Shown: positions 1-9,375 of the stretch, one piece after another | How the letters are laid out: each line of letters opens with the position of its first letter | How positions within the stretch are numbered: position 1 is the first letter of the stretch | Assembly: GCF_024749045.1 (NCBI RefSeq) | Contig: NZ_CP087184.1 | Coordinates: 1,612,001-1,676,000 of the forward strand | DNA length: 64,000 bases | Direction: 5' to 3' | DNA from: Pseudomonas sp. B21-028 | GTDB lineage: Bacteria; Pseudomonadota; Gammaproteobacteria; Pseudomonadales; Pseudomonadaceae | The notes under the pieces: model-generated | What the model was told of the DNA's origin: nothing | Seen by the model: the letters and a program-made list of their open reading frames with translations, nothing else | Databases searched by the model: none | Translations under genes and position numbers: made by a program

Positions 1-859
1 GCACATTGCCTTCTTCTGCTGCTTCAGCCTGCAACACCGCCAGCAGTTCAATGTCTCGCTCGGCTTGCGCTGCGATCACCACCTCACCGATGGCGCTGCC
101 ATGAGCGGGAGAGAACAAGGCTGTGCCGGGTTCCGGCAGTTCGCCGGCGTCCAGTTGCAGGCGATACAGGCGTCGCTTGAGCTTGCCCAGGTACTGCATG
201 CGGGCAACGATTTCCTGGCCGGTGTAGCAGCCTTTCTTGAAACTCACGCCGCCGACGGCCTGCAGGTTGAGCATCTGCGGAATGAACAGCTCGCGGGTGG
301 CAGGCATGACCTGGCCGATGCCTGCGCGGACCTGCCCCAGCAACCACGGGTTCAGGTCAGTCTCGGCCAGGGTGGCGCGTAGACGGGTTTTCAGCGCGTC
401 GGCCTGTTCGGCGGGAGCCCACAGTTCGGCTCGGCCAGGAGACACCCGGATGGCGATCAAGGATTCGTGGCGCGCCACGCTGTCGATGTCGGCTGGTAGC
501 GTCAGGCCCAGTTGAGCCAGCGCCGTGTCGGCGTTTTCCAGGCCGAAGCGAACCCAGGCTGCGCTTTCGTCGGTGAGCTTGGATTTGGAGAACACGGCGT
601 ATTTCTTCAGGTCCGCCAATTGCGGCTCGAGCAACTCGGTGGCCATGGCCATCAGCACACCGTCGCCTTCGAGCAGGATCCGAAAGCTCGATTGCATCCG
701 GCCCTTCTGGGTGCACCGGGCGCCGAGGCTGGCCCGGCTGTCGCTCAGGTAGCTGAGGTTGCAGGTCAATTGGCCCTGCAGGAATTTGCCGGCGTCCACG
801 CCGCGGACCGCAAGAACGCCTTCGTGGGACAGGGTGCAGAAAAAAGCGGAATCAGCCAT
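1..859 (-). CDS. ygfZ: tRNA-modifying/Fe-S maintenance protein YgfZ, 3' end cut by window
   Basis: Folate-binding protein related to the glycine-cleavage T-protein; in E. coli YgfZ supports Fe-S enzymes such as MiaB. Reading the minus strand from ATG at 859 gives 286 codons that stay open to base 1, so the C-terminus is missing (the family is about 310-330 residues). The diagnostic motif KGCYTGQE lies at residues 209-216 with the conserved Cys at 211. It is divergent from sdhE across about 150 bp, the same arrangement as other pseudomonads. I translated this frame by hand because it has no stop inside the window. Family assignment is firm; only the end is unknown. Confidence 0.9.
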   Translation of the reverse strand, partial: MADSAFFCTLSHEGVLAVRGVDAGKFLQGQLTCNLSYLSDSRASLGARCTQKGRMQSSFRILLEGDGVLMAMATELLEPQLADLKKYAVFSKSKLTDESAAWVRFGLENADTALAQLGLTLPADIDSVARHESLIAIRVSPGRAELWAPAEQADALKTRLRATLAETDLNPWLLGQVRAGIGQVMPATRELFIPQMLNLQAVGGVSFKKGCYTGQEIVARMQYLGKLKRRLYRLQLDAGELPEPGTALFSPAHGSAIGEVVIAAQAERDIELLAVLQAEAAEEGNV

Positions 860-1008
860 GAGTCATCGCAGGATAAAAAGTCTGGTAGACATCATAAGGG
901 CGCGCCCTTGAAATGGGTAGTTCACAAAGGATCGATGGCGACTGACCAAAGCTGTCTGTTTCACCGCGGCCGGGCCTGTATACTTGCGCTCTATTTGAGG
1001 AGCGCTCC

Positions 1009-1263
1009 ATGGTCGAAGATGTAGAACTGAATCGCCTCTACTGGCACAGCCGCCGCGGCATGCTTGAGCTTGATGTCTTGCTGGTGCCGTTCGTGAAAGA
1101 GGTCTACCCCCACCTGAATGAAGTGGACCGCGCCTGCTATGTCCGCCTGCTCGAATGTGAAGACCAGGACATGTTCGGCTGGTTCATGGAACGCAGCGAA
1201 TCCGAAGATCCGGAATTGCAGCGCATGGTCCGGATGATCCTGGACCGTGTCCAGCCGAAGTAA
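1009..1263 (+). CDS. sdhE: Succinate dehydrogenase flavinylation factor SdhE
   Basis: Small cytosolic protein (84 residues) that helps attach FAD covalently to the succinate dehydrogenase flavoprotein; known earlier as YgfY/CptB. The invariant RGxxE motif is present at residues 16-20 (RGMLE), and the length matches the family. The ATG is preceded by a GAGGAG-type ribosome site. Its 3' end overlaps the next gene by 17 bp, which implies translational coupling with ygfX, as in enterobacteria. In E. coli the pair was also described as toxin-antitoxin CptAB; that role is not shown for this organism. Confidence 0.93.
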   Translation: MVEDVELNRLYWHSRRGMLELDVLLVPFVKEVYPHLNEVDRACYVRLLECEDQDMFGWFMERSESEDPELQRMVRMILDRVQPK

Positions 1264-1699
1264 TCGCTTCGAATGCCGCTGGCAGGCCTCCGGGCAACTG
1301 CTGGCGGCCTATGTCCTGGCCCAGGTCTTCGCGCTGGGCTCGTTGCTCCTGATGTCTGTCCCGTCGGGGTTTGCAATACTTGGCGTCGTGCTGTGCCTGG
1401 CCCACGGTACCTGGGCGATACCGCGACAATTGTTGCTGACTCACCGCCAGGCATTCTGCGGGTTGCGTCGGGATGTCGATGGCTGGCAGCTCTGGAACAG
1501 GGCCAATGGCTGGCAGGCAGTGCAGTTGCGCCCTGACAGCCTGGCACTGCCACTGATCGTGATACTGCGCTTTCGCTTGAAGGGCGAGTGGCGGATCCGC
1601 TCTCTGTGTGTTCCCCGCGACGCGCTGGCGCCGGATGTCCATCGGCGCCTGCGGGTGCGGCTCAGGTTCAGTCGGCGTAGGTGGGCGGCACCAGGATAG
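1247..1699 (+). CDS. ygfX: YgfX (CptA)-family membrane protein
   Basis: Protein of 150 residues starting at GTG inside the end of sdhE. Two closely spaced hydrophobic segments (about residues 17-35 and 37-55) are followed by a soluble, very Arg-rich tail. This topology, size and coupling to sdhE match YgfX, a partner of SdhE reported in E. coli to affect cytoskeletal proteins. The last 32 bp overlap the convergent end of nadB. Sequence similarity to E. coli YgfX is weak by eye, so the name rests largely on context. Confidence 0.7.
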   Translation: MSSRSNRFECRWQASGQLLAAYVLAQVFALGSLLLMSVPSGFAILGVVLCLAHGTWAIPRQLLLTHRQAFCGLRRDVDGWQLWNRANGWQAVQLRPDSLALPLIVILRFRLKGEWRIRSLCVPRDALAPDVHRRLRVRLRFSRRRWAAPG

Positions 1700-3284
1700 T
1701 GTCCAGCGCCTCGGGCAGCAGGTTCGGATAATCGAGGGTGTAATGCAGTCCTCGGCTTTCCTTGCGTTCCATCGCTGAGCGAATCATCAGCTCGGCCACC
1801 TGGGCCAGGTTGCGCAGTTCGATCAGGTCACGGCTGACCTTGTAGTTGCTGTAGAACTCGTCGATCTCGTCCAGCAACAGCCGCACCCGATGCTGGGCCC
1901 TTTGCAGGCGCTTGTTGGTGCGCACGATACCCACGTAGTCCCACATGAAGCGCCGCAGTTCATCCCAGTTGTGGGCGATGATCACGTCTTCGTCCGAGTC
2001 GGTGACCTGGCTGGCGTCCCACGAGGGCAGGGCAGCCGGGATGGCAATCTGTGGCAACTGTTTGAGGATGTCCGCCGCGGCCGAGCGGGCGTAGACAAAA
2101 CACTCCAGCAGCGAGTTGCTGGCCATGCGGTTGGCGCCATGAAGGCCTGTGAAGCTGGTTTCGCCGATGGCGTACAGGCCCGGTACGTCGGTGCGGCCGT
2201 GCTGGTCGACCATCACGCCGCCGCAGGTGTAATGCGCGGCCGGTACCACCGGGATCGGTTGTTTGGTGATGTCGATGGAGAATTCCAGGCAGCGCTCATA
2301 CACCGTCGGGAAATGGCTTTTGATGAACGCCTCGGGTTTATGGCTGATGTCCAGGTAAACGCAGTCGATACCCAGGCGCTTCATTTCATGGTCGATGGCC
2401 CGGGCGACGATGTCCCGCGGTGCCAGCTCGGCGCGCGTGTCGAAGCGCTGCATGAAACGTTCGCCATTAGGCAGCTTCAAGTGCGCGCCTTCGCCACGCA
2501 GAGCCTCGGTGACCAGGAAACTCTTCGCCTGCGGGTGGTAGAGGCAGGTGGGGTGGAATTGATTGAACTCCAGGTTCGCGACCCGGCAGCCCGAGCGCCA
2601 CGCCATGGCGATGCCGTCGCCGCAGGCACCGTCGGGGTTGCTGGTGTACAGATAGACTTTGGCTGCGCCACCGGACGCCAGGATCACAAAGCGTGCGCCA
2701 TAAGTGTCGACTTCGCCGGTGCCGCGATTGAGCACGTAGGCACCCAGGCAACGATCTCCGGCCAGGCCCAGGCGTTTTTCGGTGATCAGGTCGACTGCGA
2801 CGCGTTGCTCCAGCAGTTCGATATTCGGTCGCCGCTGTGCCTGGGCCAGCAGCGTCTTGAAAATCGCCGCGCCGGTGGCATCGGCCGCATGGATGATGCG
2901 CCGATGGCTGTGGCCGCCCTCACGGGTCAGGTGGAATTCAAATCCGCCGTCTTCAGTGCCGGACTGCTCGTCGCGGGTAAAAGGCACGCCCTGGTCGATC
3001 AGCCACTGGATGGCTTCGCGGCTATGCTCGACGGTGAAGCGCACCGCTTCAGGATTGCACAGGCCACCACCGGCATTGAGGGTGTCGTCGACATGGGACT
3101 CGATGGTGTCGGTATCATCCAGCACGGCTGCGACACCGCCCTGTGCCCAGAACGTCGAGCCGTTGGCCAGGTCGCCTTTGCTCAGCACTGCAATGTGCAG
3201 GTGCTCCGGCAATGTCAGTGCAAGGCTCAATCCGGCGGCACCGCTGCCGATTACCAGAACATCATGTTGGAACTGTTGGCTCAT
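1668..3284 (-). CDS. nadB: L-aspartate oxidase NadB
   Basis: FAD-dependent oxidation of L-aspartate to iminoaspartate, the first step of de novo NAD synthesis; 538 residues, the usual length. The FAD-binding GSGAAG glycine motif sits at residues 13-18, and the C-terminal flavoprotein signature with [20 protein letters not shown] is intact. The ATG at 3284 fits the family N-terminus. It runs divergently from the algU operon, the same neighbourhood as in P. aeruginosa. No partner nadA or nadC lies in the window. Confidence 0.97.
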   Translation of the reverse strand: MSQQFQHDVLVIGSGAAGLSLALTLPEHLHIAVLSKGDLANGSTFWAQGGVAAVLDDTDTIESHVDDTLNAGGGLCNPEAVRFTVEHSREAIQWLIDQGVPFTRDEQSGTEDGGFEFHLTREGGHSHRRIIHAADATGAAIFKTLLAQAQRRPNIELLEQRVAVDLITEKRLGLAGDRCLGAYVLNRGTGEVDTYGARFVILASGGAAKVYLYTSNPDGACGDGIAMAWRSGCRVANLEFNQFHPTCLYHPQAKSFLVTEALRGEGAHLKLPNGERFMQRFDTRAELAPRDIVARAIDHEMKRLGIDCVYLDISHKPEAFIKSHFPTVYERCLEFSIDITKQPIPVVPAAHYTCGGVMVDQHGRTDVPGLYAIGETSFTGLHGANRMASNSLLECFVYARSAAADILKQLPQIAIPAALPSWDASQVTDSDEDVIIAHNWDELRRFMWDYVGIVRTNKRLQRAQHRVRLLLDEIDEFYSNYKVSRDLIELRNLAQVAELMIRSAMERKESRGLHYTLDYPNLLPEALDTILVPPTYAD

Positions 3285-3562
3285 TCGATAGGTTTCCGCT
3301 CAAGGCGACCCGGGTCGGGGTTGGCGCAAGGCATCCGCTTCAGCGGAGTCAGGCAGCCACGCAGCCCACTAGTATATAGAGGGGTGGAACGGCACAATAG
3401 CCGGGCATTCATGGCAATGTGAAACCAGCGTGACAGAAAAGCGACGCGCTTCGTCGGATCGGCTTTTTCGCCGATAGGTGACAAGACCGCTTTTTCGAGG
3501 ATAAACGCGGCCGATCTCATCACGGTCGCTCAATGTCTGCTTTGAATGGCTGTAAATGATGG

Positions 3563-3590
3563 GAACTTTTGCTGATCGCCTACGTTCAAT
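3563..3590 (+). promoter_or_regulatory. Upstream AlgU-type promoter of algU operon
   Basis: GAACTT at 3563-3568, 17 bases, then TCAAT at 3586-3590. This matches the sigma-E/AlgU pattern GAACTT-N16/17-TCtgA in the -35 and partly in the -10. It lies about 250 bp before algU, in the 558-bp gap after nadB, which holds no convincing gene. Confidence 0.6.
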
Positions 3591-3756
3591 AGACGGTTGT
3601 CTGCAAAAGGGAACAGCGTCGGGTTGGTGCAGGACTTCGATACGAGTCCTTGCCAGCAGGCCCGGTGACAGATTATTCGCGCAGCCGGGGAATCTCGTGC
3701 TGCGTTTTTCGTGCGTGCCGGATCAGAGCACGCCGGAAACTTGCTTGAAAGGGGGA

Positions 3757-3783
3757 GAACTTTTGCGAAAAGCCCGAGTCTAT
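3757..3783 (+). promoter_or_regulatory. Proximal AlgU-type promoter of algU operon
   Basis: GAACTT at 3757-3762, exactly 16 bases, then TCTAT at 3779-3783. It is a close fit to the AlgU/sigma-E consensus, 60 bp before the algU start, and suggests direct autoregulation. AlgU autoregulation from more than one promoter is established in P. aeruginosa. Confidence 0.8.
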
Positions 3784-3842
3784 GTTTGCAAGTCCGGTCA
3801 ATTAGTCATGCAAGCCTCCTTCGAGCTTATCGAGGAGTGTTC

Positions 3843-4424
3843 ATGCTAACCCAGGAAGAGGATCAGCAGCTGGTCGAACGTGTTCAGCGCGGCGACAAGC
3901 GAGCTTTCGATCTGCTAGTGCTGAAATACCAGCACAAAATTCTCGGGTTGATCGTGCGGTTTGTGCACGACACCCATGAAGCCCAGGATGTCGCTCAAGA
4001 AGCCTTCATCAAGGCCTATCGCGCACTTGGTAATTTTCGCGGGGACAGCGCGTTTTATACGTGGCTTTACCGCATAGCCATTAACACGGCGAAAAACTAT
4101 CTGGTTTCACGCGGCCGCCGGCCGCCGGATAGCGATGTGAGTTCCGAAGACGCAGAGTTCTACGATGGCGATCATGGCCTCAAGGATCTCGAATCCCCGG
4201 AGCGAGCGTTGCTGCGGGATGAGATCGAGGGCACCGTCCATCGGACCATCCAGCAACTGCCTGAAGATTTACGTACGGCGTTAACTTTACGTGAATTCGA
4301 CGGTCTGAGTTACGAGGACATTGCGAGCGTCATGCAATGTCCGGTAGGCACCGTGCGCTCCCGGATCTTCCGCGCCCGGGAGGCCATCGATAAAGCCCTG
4401 CAACCGTTGTTGCAGGAAAACTAA
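3843..4424 (+). CDS. algU: Envelope-stress ECF sigma factor AlgU (RpoE)
   Basis: Extracytoplasmic-function sigma factor of 193 residues that directs alginate and envelope-stress transcription. Region 2 (about 20-90, with the HEAQDVAQEAFIKAYRAL segment) and region 4 (about 130-185, with the EDIASVMQCPVGTVRSRIF helix-turn-helix) are complete. The ATG at 3843 follows a GAGGAG site; longer in-frame starts would add unrelated residues. First gene of algU-mucA-mucB-mucD, behind two AlgU-type promoters. Activity is expected to be held by MucA at the inner membrane. Confidence 0.97.
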   Translation: MLTQEEDQQLVERVQRGDKRAFDLLVLKYQHKILGLIVRFVHDTHEAQDVAQEAFIKAYRALGNFRGDSAFYTWLYRIAINTAKNYLVSRGRRPPDSDVSSEDAEFYDGDHGLKDLESPERALLRDEIEGTVHRTIQQLPEDLRTALTLREFDGLSYEDIASVMQCPVGTVRSRIFRAREAIDKALQPLLQEN

Positions 4425-4455
4425 AGACAGCGGCGATAGCCAAGAGAGGAACGCC

Positions 4456-5043
4456 ATGAGTCGTGAAGCCCTGCAGGAATCGCTGTCCGCAGTGATGGAT
4501 AACGAAGCGGACGAACTGGAATTACGTCGGGTATTGAATGCCTGTGACGATGTTGAAACCCGTGAGACCTGGGCTCGTTACCAGATCGCCCGGGCTGTCA
4601 TGCACAAGGACCTGCTGCTTCCGCGCCTGGACATCGCTGCGGCCGTTTCTGCTGCATTGGCTGACGAAGCCGTACCGGCAAAAGCTTCCCGTAGCCCATG
4701 GCGTAGCCTGGGTCGTCTGGCAGTGGCTGCTTCGGTGACCGTCGCCGTTCTGGCCGGTGTACGTCTGTACAACCAGGATGAAATCGCCGGTGTACAGATG
4801 GCGCAACAATCCAACCAGCCAGGCCTGGTCGCTCCACAGGTCAAGGGCCCTGCGGTATTGGCCGGTTACAGCGAAAGCTCGGAAGCCGCCGGTCCCATGG
4901 TCAACGGTGTTCTGCAGGGTCAGCCAGGCTGGCATGACCAGCGTCTGCCCAACTACCTGCGTCAGCATGCCCAACAGGCTGCCCTGAAAGGGACTGAAAG
5001 CGCATTGCCTTACGCCCGTGCAGCCAGTCTGGAAAACCGTTAA
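4456..5043 (+). CDS. mucA: Anti-sigma factor MucA
   Basis: Single-pass inner-membrane anti-sigma factor of 195 residues. The N-terminal domain (1-75) binds AlgU; one transmembrane helix lies at about 86-104; the periplasmic tail is bound by MucB and cut by AlgW under stress. Length equals that of intact P. aeruginosa MucA, and no frameshift of the mucoid type is visible. It starts 31 bp after algU with a GAGGAA ribosome site and ends 9 bp before mucB. Confidence 0.96.
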   Translation: MSREALQESLSAVMDNEADELELRRVLNACDDVETRETWARYQIARAVMHKDLLLPRLDIAAAVSAALADEAVPAKASRSPWRSLGRLAVAASVTVAVLAGVRLYNQDEIAGVQMAQQSNQPGLVAPQVKGPAVLAGYSESSEAAGPMVNGVLQGQPGWHDQRLPNYLRQHAQQAALKGTESALPYARAASLENR

Positions 5044-5052
5044 GGACAACCC

Positions 5053-5997
5053 TTGCGCGCCATACCTCTATTCACGCTGCTGCTGGGTGGCTGGTGTGCT
5101 GTCCCAGCGTATGCCGATGAGGCTCAGGACTGGTTGAATCGGTTGGGCCAGGCCGAGCAACAGCAAAGCTTCCAGGGCACCTTCGTTTACGAGCGCAACG
5201 GTAGTTTTTCTACTCATAACATCTGGCATCGTGTCCAGGATGGCAAAGTACGCGAGCGGTTGCTCCAGCAGGACGGCTCGGCGCAGGAAGTCCTGCGCAT
5301 TGATGGACATACTCAATGCGTCAGCGGCTCCTTGATTCCAGGGCTTGGGAACACCGAAGGCGCCGCCCGTGCGCTCGATCCGCAAAAACTCAAGAATTGG
5401 TACGACCTTGCCGTCATCGGCAAGTCGCGCGTGGCCGGGCGACCGGCTGTCATCGTTTCCCTGACGCCCAAAGACCAGCATCGTTACGGCTTTGAGCTGC
5501 ACCTGGACAAAGAGACCGGTCTGCCGCTCAAGTCCCTGCTGCTTAACGACAAGGGGCAGTTGCTCGAGCGTTTCCAGTTCACACGCCTGAACATTGCCGA
5601 GCCGGCGGACAGCGACCTGCAAGCCAGTGCCGAGTGCAAGGCAGTTGTCCGGGGCGCCAGTAAGACCGCCGTGGCGAAAGCCAGCTGGCATTCGGATTGG
5701 CTTCCCCCTGGCTTCGAATTGACCAACAGTGCCGTGCGCAAGGACCCGGAGACCGGCGTTCAGGTCAGCAGTCTGATGTACGACGATGGCTTGGCCCGTT
5801 TCTCTGTGTTCCTGGAGCCCCTGAACGGCGCATCCGTCACTGACACGCGTACCCAGCTCGGCCCGACGGCAGCCGTCTCTCGTCGCCTCACGACACCTCA
5901 GGGCGAAATGATGGTGACCGTGGTCGGCGAGATCCCTATCGGTACGGCAGAGCGGATCGCGCTTTCGATGCGTTCCGATGCCACGGCGACTCAGTGA
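5053..5997 (+). CDS. mucB: Periplasmic sigma-E regulator MucB (RseB)
   Basis: Periplasmic lipid-sensing protein that shields MucA from AlgW cleavage. 314 residues beginning at TTG, with a signal peptide ending at about residue 21 (VPAYA-DEAQ) and the two RseB domains complete. TTG is the only start that keeps the signal peptide, and it lies 10 bp after the mucA stop. In P. aeruginosa the next gene is mucC; here it is absent and a 207-bp non-coding gap leads to mucD. Confidence 0.95.
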   Translation: MRAIPLFTLLLGGWCAVPAYADEAQDWLNRLGQAEQQQSFQGTFVYERNGSFSTHNIWHRVQDGKVRERLLQQDGSAQEVLRIDGHTQCVSGSLIPGLGNTEGAARALDPQKLKNWYDLAVIGKSRVAGRPAVIVSLTPKDQHRYGFELHLDKETGLPLKSLLLNDKGQLLERFQFTRLNIAEPADSDLQASAECKAVVRGASKTAVAKASWHSDWLPPGFELTNSAVRKDPETGVQVSSLMYDDGLARFSVFLEPLNGASVTDTRTQLGPTAAVSRRLTTPQGEMMVTVVGEIPIGTAERIALSMRSDATATQ

Positions 5998-6088
5998 CGT
6001 GCGGCCCGGTGGTTCGGCCTTGATCGAAATGCCGAAACTTCCTGTCAGCATTTTCATTTGCAAAACTTCAGTTTTTTTTCTATTAGGT

Positions 6089-6163
6089 CAGAGCCGCTCG
6101 GCTCTGTCCTTGCCTGTTTTTCCGGAACAATGATACCGGCGTGTATTTCCACCGGCATTTTTT
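6089..6163 (+). terminator. Two hairpins between mucB and mucD, second terminator-like
   Basis: A perfect inverted repeat CAGAGCCG/CGGCTCTG with a 2-nt centre occupies 6089-6106. A second imperfect stem built on CCGG...CCGG at 6133-6157 runs straight into six T (6158-6163). The arrangement resembles a factor-independent terminator or attenuator inside the muc operon. It occupies the position where mucC would be in P. aeruginosa. No folding energy was computed. Confidence 0.5.
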
Positions 6164-6204
6164 GCTCCATATCGCTTAACCCTGCTCGTCGTAACGGGAG
6201 CCGT

Positions 6205-7635
6205 ATGTCGATACCAAGCTTGAAAACCTATTTCTCCATTCTTGCCACCGTGCTGGTGCTCGGCCAGGCTGTTCCCGCCGTGGCGGACAGCTTGCCTGAC
6301 TTCACCCAGCTGGTCGAAAATGCTTCGCCTGCGGTGGTGAACATCAGCACCACCCAGAAGCTGCCGGATCGCCGTGTTTCGGAGCAGCAGATGCCGGACC
6401 TGGAAGGGTTGCCCCCTATGCTGCGCGAGTTCTTCGAGCGCGGCATGCCACAGCAGCCGCGTTCGCCGGGCGGTGGTCGTCAGCGTGAAGCGCAGTCCCT
6501 GGGCTCGGGTTTCATCATTTCGCCCGACGGCTACATCCTGACCAATAACCATGTGATCGCCGATGCGGACGAAATCCTGGTGCGCCTGGCCGATCGCAGC
6601 GAGCTCAAGGCCAAGCTGATCGGGACCGACCCGCGTTCCGACGTGGCGCTGCTGAAAATCGACGGCAAGGACCTGCCGGTGCTCAAGCTTGGCAAGTCCC
6701 AGGACCTGAAGGCCGGTCAGTGGGTCGTGGCCATTGGCTCGCCATTCGGCTTCGACCATACCGTGACCCAGGGCATCGTCAGTGCGATCGGTCGCAGCCT
6801 GCCGAACGAAAACTACGTTCCGTTCATCCAGACCGACGTGCCGATCAATCCGGGCAACTCCGGTGGTCCGTTGTTCAACCTGGCCGGTGAAGTGGTGGGC
6901 ATCAACTCCCAGATCTACACCCGTTCGGGCGGTTTCATGGGGGTGTCCTTCGCGATTCCGATCGATGTGGCCATGGACGTGTCCAATCAGCTGAAAAGTG
7001 GAGGCAAGGTCAGTCGCGGTTGGCTGGGCGTGGTCATCCAGGAAGTGAACAAGGACCTGGCCGAATCGTTCGGGCTGGAGAAGCCGGCGGGTGCGCTGGT
7101 GGCGCAGATCCAGGAAGGCGGTCCGGCTGCCAAGGGTGGCCTGCAGGTCGGTGATGTGATCCTGAAGCTCAATGACCAGCCGATCATCATGTCCGCCGAC
7201 CTGCCACATCTGGTGGGCGCCCTCAAGGCCGGTGCCAAGGCCAATCTGGAAGTGATTCGCGAGGGCAAGCGCAAGAACATCGAATTGACGGTCGGTGCCA
7301 TTCCTGAAGAAGGCGCGGAGCTGGAGTCGCAACCCAAGTCCGGCGTCGAGCGCAGCAGCAATCGTCTGGGCGTGGCGGTGGTCGAGCTGACGGCCGAGCA
7401 GAAGAAAGCCCTGGAACTGCAGGGAGGCGTGGTGATCAAGGAGGTGCAGGACGGTCCTGCCGCCCTGATCGGCCTGCAACCCGGTGACATCATCACGCAC
7501 CTGAACAACCAGGCCATTGGCTCCACCAAGGAGTTCACCGAGATCGCCAAGGCCCTGCCGAAGAATCGCTCGGTCTCGATGCGGGTGCTGCGCCAGGGGC
7601 GTGCGAGCTTCATCACCTTCAAGCTGGCCGAATGA
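6205..7635 (+). CDS. mucD: Periplasmic serine protease/chaperone MucD (DegP-like)
   Basis: HtrA-family protease of 476 residues that removes misfolded envelope proteins and dampens AlgU activation. Signal peptide at 1-27 (ending AVADS), trypsin-like domain with His116 in NNHVI, Asp in RSDVALL and Ser219 in NPGNSGGP, then two PDZ domains (about 265-350 and 380-470). I chose ATG 6205, preceded by CGGGAG; the open frame extends upstream to 6058, but that part is non-coding. A terminator-like hairpin upstream suggests mucD also has its own promoter. Confidence 0.95.
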   Translation: MSIPSLKTYFSILATVLVLGQAVPAVADSLPDFTQLVENASPAVVNISTTQKLPDRRVSEQQMPDLEGLPPMLREFFERGMPQQPRSPGGGRQREAQSLGSGFIISPDGYILTNNHVIADADEILVRLADRSELKAKLIGTDPRSDVALLKIDGKDLPVLKLGKSQDLKAGQWVVAIGSPFGFDHTVTQGIVSAIGRSLPNENYVPFIQTDVPINPGNSGGPLFNLAGEVVGINSQIYTRSGGFMGVSFAIPIDVAMDVSNQLKSGGKVSRGWLGVVIQEVNKDLAESFGLEKPAGALVAQIQEGGPAAKGGLQVGDVILKLNDQPIIMSADLPHLVGALKAGAKANLEVIREGKRKNIELTVGAIPEEGAELESQPKSGVERSSNRLGVAVVELTAEQKKALELQGGVVIKEVQDGPAALIGLQPGDIITHLNNQAIGSTKEFTEIAKALPKNRSVSMRVLRQGRASFITFKLAE

Positions 7636-7653
7636 TCGGTTAGTGGCTCAATG

Positions 7654-7681
7654 AAAAACCGCCTCGAGAGAGGCGGTTTTT
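7654..7681 (+). terminator. Rho-independent terminator after mucD
   Basis: A 10-bp perfect stem AAACCGCCTC/GAGGCGGTTT with a GAGA loop, followed by T residues, 20 bp after the mucD stop. It ends the algU operon. Confidence 0.9.
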
Positions 7682-7723
7682 CTGTGCCCGGTGAATGGGC
7701 ATCCATTGGCGAATATATGGCCC

Positions 7724-7813
7724 CTGTGGGAGCGAGCCTGCTCGCGAAGGGGTAGCACATCCAACATCACTGCAAGCTGACCAGCGCTTTCGCGAGCAGG
7801 CTCGCTCCCACAG
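7724..7813. repeat. REP-type inverted pair, family A copy 1
   Basis: GTGGGAGCGAGCCTGCTCGC on the left and its reverse complement on the right enclose about 50 bp. It sits between the convergent ends of mucD and bepA and is one of twelve family A pairs in the window. Confidence 0.9.
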
Positions 7814-7843
7814 AGGCAGAGCCTGACCGAGAATATTGTCTTC

Positions 7844-9277
7844 TCAGCCCATCATGTCCTTGACCATGCGCTCCTGCTCCATGAGCTCCCGCTGCCGGGC
7901 ATCGATGCGTGACGACAAGGGGAAGTTGGTGCCGGCGCGCCGCTTGGCGAAGTCCAGTTGCTGGATGGCCTGGCGGTAGTCACCCACCAGGGCGAAGTAC
8001 TCGGCGCGGGCCTGGTGCAAGCCGATGATGTTGCCCGACAGCCCGCGAGTCTCGGCCACCATGTACCAGACATCCGGATCGTCCGGGCGCTTCTTGAGCA
8101 GGGTTTCCAGGGCCTTCTCGGCGTCGGCGGGACGGTTCTGCTTGAGCAGCAGGTCGACACGCACCTGATTGAGTGGGTAATTGCCTGGGTATTGGGCCAG
8201 CATCCGCTCGACGCGGGATTGAGCGTCGGCCAGCTTGTTGCTGGTAATGTCCAGGTCGACCTGGGCCAGGTTGTAGATGATTTCGTTGGGAGACTTGGCC
8301 AGCAGCGGCGCGAGGTTCTCCCGAGCTTCGTTCAACTGGCCGCCCTTGATCTGCGCAATCGCCAGGCCATAGCGGGCCACGTCGTTCTTGGGGTTTTCAT
8401 CCAGCTGCGCCCGGAAGCGCTTGGCGCCCAGGCCCGGGGTTTCTTCGTAGATCAACTGGACCCGTGCGCGAATCAGTTGATAGCGCATGCTGTCTTCTAT
8501 GCCGCCCGGCTTGGCTTGTTCGGCACGGTTGCGGGTGTCGGCGATCCGGGATTCGGTAACCGGGTGAGTCAGCAGGAATTCAGGTGGCCTGGCGTCGAAG
8601 CGGTACTGACGCATCAGGCGCTCGAACATGGTCGGCATGGAGCGTGGATCGTAGCCGGCTTTTTCCAGGTTCTGGATACCGATGCGGTCGGCCTCCTGCT
8701 CATTCTGGCGCGAGAAACGCCGTTGTTCCTGGATGGCGGCGGCCTGGGTCCCGGCAATGGCCGCGATCCCCGCATCACCACCGCCGGCGGCGGCAATCAC
8801 GATACCGGTCAGCAGCGCGGCCATCATCGGCACCTGCATGCGCTGCTGGGCTTCGACGCCGCGGGCGAAGTGGCGTTGCGACAGGTGAGCCAGTTCGTGG
8901 GCCATCACCGAGGCGTATTCGCCTTCGGTCTGGGCGTTGAGAAACAGGCCGCCGTTGACCCCGACGATCCCGCCAGGTGCGGCGAAGGCGTTGAGTTGCG
9001 GGCTGTTGATCAAAATGAATTCCAGACGGCGATCGTTGACCTGGCTGGTTTCCACCAGTTTGTACACGCTGGTCTCGACGTAATCCTTGAGCTGTGGATC
9101 GTTGAGTTGTTCGACCTGGCTGCGCAGCAGGGCCAACCAGGCACGACCCAGCTGGTGTTCCTGCTCCGGCGAGACAATGGCAGAGCTGGCATCGCCAAGT
9201 GACGGCAGGTCGTCGGCGAAGCCTGGTGAGGCGAGCAGGCAAGCGAGCGTCAGCAGGGTGGGGCGCAGAAATGTCAT
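7844..9277 (-). CDS. bepA: M48 metalloprotease, BepA-like outer-membrane assembly quality control
   Basis: Periplasmic zinc protease with TPR tail that in E. coli degrades stalled BAM/LptD intermediates. 477 residues from ATG 9277; a TTG start at 9298 is possible but would put charged residues before the signal peptide (LLTLACLLASPGFA-DD). HELAH (in VMAHELAHLSQRH) supplies two zinc ligands, and the downstream EQEADRIG supplies the third. The C-terminal half shows TPR-like helical repeats. It lies convergent to mucD and divergent from the TusA-like gene. The symbol is by similarity. Confidence 0.9.
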   Translation of the reverse strand: MTFLRPTLLTLACLLASPGFADDLPSLGDASSAIVSPEQEHQLGRAWLALLRSQVEQLNDPQLKDYVETSVYKLVETSQVNDRRLEFILINSPQLNAFAAPGGIVGVNGGLFLNAQTEGEYASVMAHELAHLSQRHFARGVEAQQRMQVPMMAALLTGIVIAAAGGGDAGIAAIAGTQAAAIQEQRRFSRQNEQEADRIGIQNLEKAGYDPRSMPTMFERLMRQYRFDARPPEFLLTHPVTESRIADTRNRAEQAKPGGIEDSMRYQLIRARVQLIYEETPGLGAKRFRAQLDENPKNDVARYGLAIAQIKGGQLNEARENLAPLLAKSPNEIIYNLAQVDLDITSNKLADAQSRVERMLAQYPGNYPLNQVRVDLLLKQNRPADAEKALETLLKKRPDDPDVWYMVAETRGLSGNIIGLHQARAEYFALVGDYRQAIQQLDFAKRRAGTNFPLSSRIDARQRELMEQERMVKDMMG

Positions 9278-9375
9278 GCACGGGGCCTTAGTCGACAAAG
9301 ACCCTACTGTAGCCGGACACCGGGCCCGGGACCAGATATTCTAGGCGGCTCTACGACCTGCTGCGGAGTGAATCC

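Noticed and set aside
5998..6204. A mucC gene or remnant
   Set aside because: No frame of suitable length or membrane-protein composition exists between mucB and mucD; the gap has hairpins only.
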